Shown piece by piece: positions 5,515 through 6,309 of a DNA stretch of 6,309 nt (its first letter is position 1; every line of letters begins with the position of its first letter). Source of the stretch: SIAJ01 sp035258765 (GTDB lineage Bacteria; Planctomycetota; Planctomycetia; Gemmatales; Gemmataceae); the NCBI GenBank assembly GCA_035258765.1, contig DATFWZ010000287.1:1-6309 (forward strand). The letters are read 5' to 3'. Made by a program: the position numbers and the translations under genes. The notes beneath the pieces are model-generated. The model ran no database searches. It saw nothing but the letters and a program-made list of their open reading frames with translations, and was not told the origin of the DNA.

Positions 5515-5693
5515 GTGCTACAACCCGTTGGGCGGAAAACACCTATGCGGCCGGCGGACGGGACTCCCATGGGGCACCCGGTGTAACCGGTATGAAACAA
5601 CCGGCATCCGGTCCGCGTCTAAAACCGTGTTCGCGCAGCCACTATCGCAAGGTAAGATACTCACGATCCCTCCCTTGCGGCTCGGAGCCCTCC
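5515..5693. promoter_or_regulatory. Divergent intergenic region between cls and the thioredoxin-like gene
   Basis: The 179 bp should hold the promoters of both divergent genes. For the plus strand, TTCGCG (5630-5635), a 17-bp spacer and TAAGAT (5653-5658) form a weak sigma70-like pair (3/6 and 4/6 matches). CCGG occurs four times in 35 bp (5578, 5587, 5601, 5608), including the arms CCGGT and ACCGG around TATGAAACA, which could be an operator. No promoter for cls is evident. Confidence 0.35.
5684..5687 (+). promoter_or_regulatory. Shine-Dalgarno site of the thioredoxin-like gene
   Basis: GGAG lies 6 nt before ATG 5694 and supports this start, which also places the positively charged PPRKRW just before the membrane helix. 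Confidence 0.65.
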
Positions 5694-6309
5694 ATGTCCA
5701 ACCCCGCGGAACCCACCCCGCCGCGCAAGCGCTGGTTGCCAATTGTCATCGTCCTCGGACTGGCCGTCGGGCTCGGGAGTGCCCTGGTATTCGCCACCCG
5801 GTTCGCGCCCTCGGAAAAGGCCCAGGCGGACGAGAAGGAGGCCAAGGCCCGGCCCAAGTCCAAGGACGACGATGACCCCACCCCGCCCCCCAAGCTGCCC
5901 AAGGCCCCCGAACTCGAAGGGGGGGTCGCCTGGCTCAACACCGGCAAGCCGCTCACCTTGAAAGAACTCAAGGGGAAGGTCGTCCTTCTCGACTTCTGGA
6001 CCCTGTGCTGCATCAACTGCATCCACGTCATGCCCGACCTGGCAAAGCTCGAAAAGAAGTACGCGAATGAGCTGGTCGTCATCGGCGTCCACTCGGCCAA
6101 GTTCGACAACGAGAAGAACTCTGAATCAATCCGCAAGGCCATCCTCCGGTACGACCTCCGCCACCCAGTCGTCAACGACGCCGACCAGCTGATCTGGCGG
6201 ACGTACGGGTGCGAGTCGTGGCCGACGCTCATCCTGATCGACCCCGAGGGGAACTACCTCGGCCAGACGTCCGGCGAGGGCAAGTACGAGGTGCTCGACA
6301 AGGTCATCG
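5694..6309 (+). CDS. Membrane-anchored thioredoxin-like protein, NHLRC2 type (3' end outside the window)
   Basis: The first 205 codons are visible and no stop is reached. Residues 11-13 (RKR) precede a single membrane helix at about 14-35, predicting a cytosolic N-terminus and an outward-facing body. A charged, Lys/Pro/Asp-rich linker runs from about 39 to 73. A thioredoxin fold starts near 76, with GKVVLLDFWTLCCINCIH at 94-111. The CxxC pair is Cys106 and Cys109, with an extra Cys105, and the cis-Pro is in SWPT at Pro177. The run IGVHSAKFDNEK, then LRYDLRHPVVNDADQLIW, matches the thioredoxin domain of human NHLRC2 as I recall it, which also has CCINC. In that family NHL beta-propeller repeats follow, so they are expected beyond 6309. 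A role as an envelope thiol oxidoreductase or redox sensor is inferred. TlpA/ResA-like proteins are the alternative, but they normally have WCxxC. Confidence 0.9.
   Translation, partial: MSNPAEPTPPRKRWLPIVIVLGLAVGLGSALVFATRFAPSEKAQADEKEAKARPKSKDDDDPTPPPKLPKAPELEGGVAWLNTGKPLTLKELKGKVVLLDFWTLCCINCIHVMPDLAKLEKKYANELVVIGVHSAKFDNEKNSESIRKAILRYDLRHPVVNDADQLIWRTYGCESWPTLILIDPEGNYLGQTSGEGKYEVLDKVI

Noticed and set aside
4184..5542. A 452-codon minus-strand frame overlapping cls
   Set aside because: It is a different frame of the same strand as cls, with Arg/Gly/Pro-rich product and no domain. The cls frame has both HKD motifs.
5642..6232. Minus-strand frames of 196 and 143 codons over the thioredoxin-like gene
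   Set aside because: They are opposite a gene with clear CCINC and cis-Pro motifs. Their Ser/Gly-rich and Asp/Gly-rich content reflects the antisense of the Lys/Pro linker.
1..6309. CRISPR array, tRNA or rRNA genes
   Set aside because: No evenly spaced direct repeats and no cloverleaf or rRNA-like sequence were found by reading both strands.

Overview
The window is GC-rich DNA with closely spaced genes that change strand often. Several proteins look planctomycete-like, especially a membrane-anchored thioredoxin of the NHLRC2 type with a CCINC active site. A member of the Gemmataceae or a related planctomycete is my best guess. This rests on gene style and base composition, not on a marker gene.

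Layout from left to right. (1) Positions 1-1177, minus strand: a fold-type I PLP aminotransferase. It starts at GTG with a good GGAGG site, and its last residues lie off the left edge. (2) A 132-bp divergent gap. (3) 1310-1927, plus: a left-handed beta-helix acyltransferase whose last ~20 codons are made of a palindromic repeat. (4) 1880-2015: two copies of that C/G-rich palindromic repeat facing each other, one inside the gene end and one in the following gap. (5) 2114-3487, plus: NADP-type isocitrate dehydrogenase of the TCA cycle. (6) 3507-4060: a 554-bp segment bounded by perfect 28-bp inverted repeats and carrying one small gene for a two-helix membrane protein. (7) 4078-5514, minus: a cardiolipin synthase of the phospholipase D family with both HKD motifs. 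(8) A 179-bp divergent gap. (9) 5694 to the right edge, plus: the start of the thioredoxin-like protein, probably followed by NHL repeats beyond the window.

The genes do not form an obvious pathway. They are housekeeping or envelope functions (central carbon metabolism, phospholipid synthesis, envelope redox) next to an acyltransferase and an aminotransferase of unknown substrate. Strand changes suggest at least four separate transcription units.

The most unusual item is the 554-bp segment with 28-bp terminal inverted repeats between the convergent isocitrate dehydrogenase and cardiolipin synthase genes. Its repeats begin 19 and 17 bases after the two stop codons, so removing it leaves an ordinary 36-bp convergent gap. 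It has lower GC than its neighbours and encodes no recognisable transposase. It looks like a non-autonomous mobile or invertible element with a small membrane-protein cargo. That is inference from structure and needs a genome-wide copy search.
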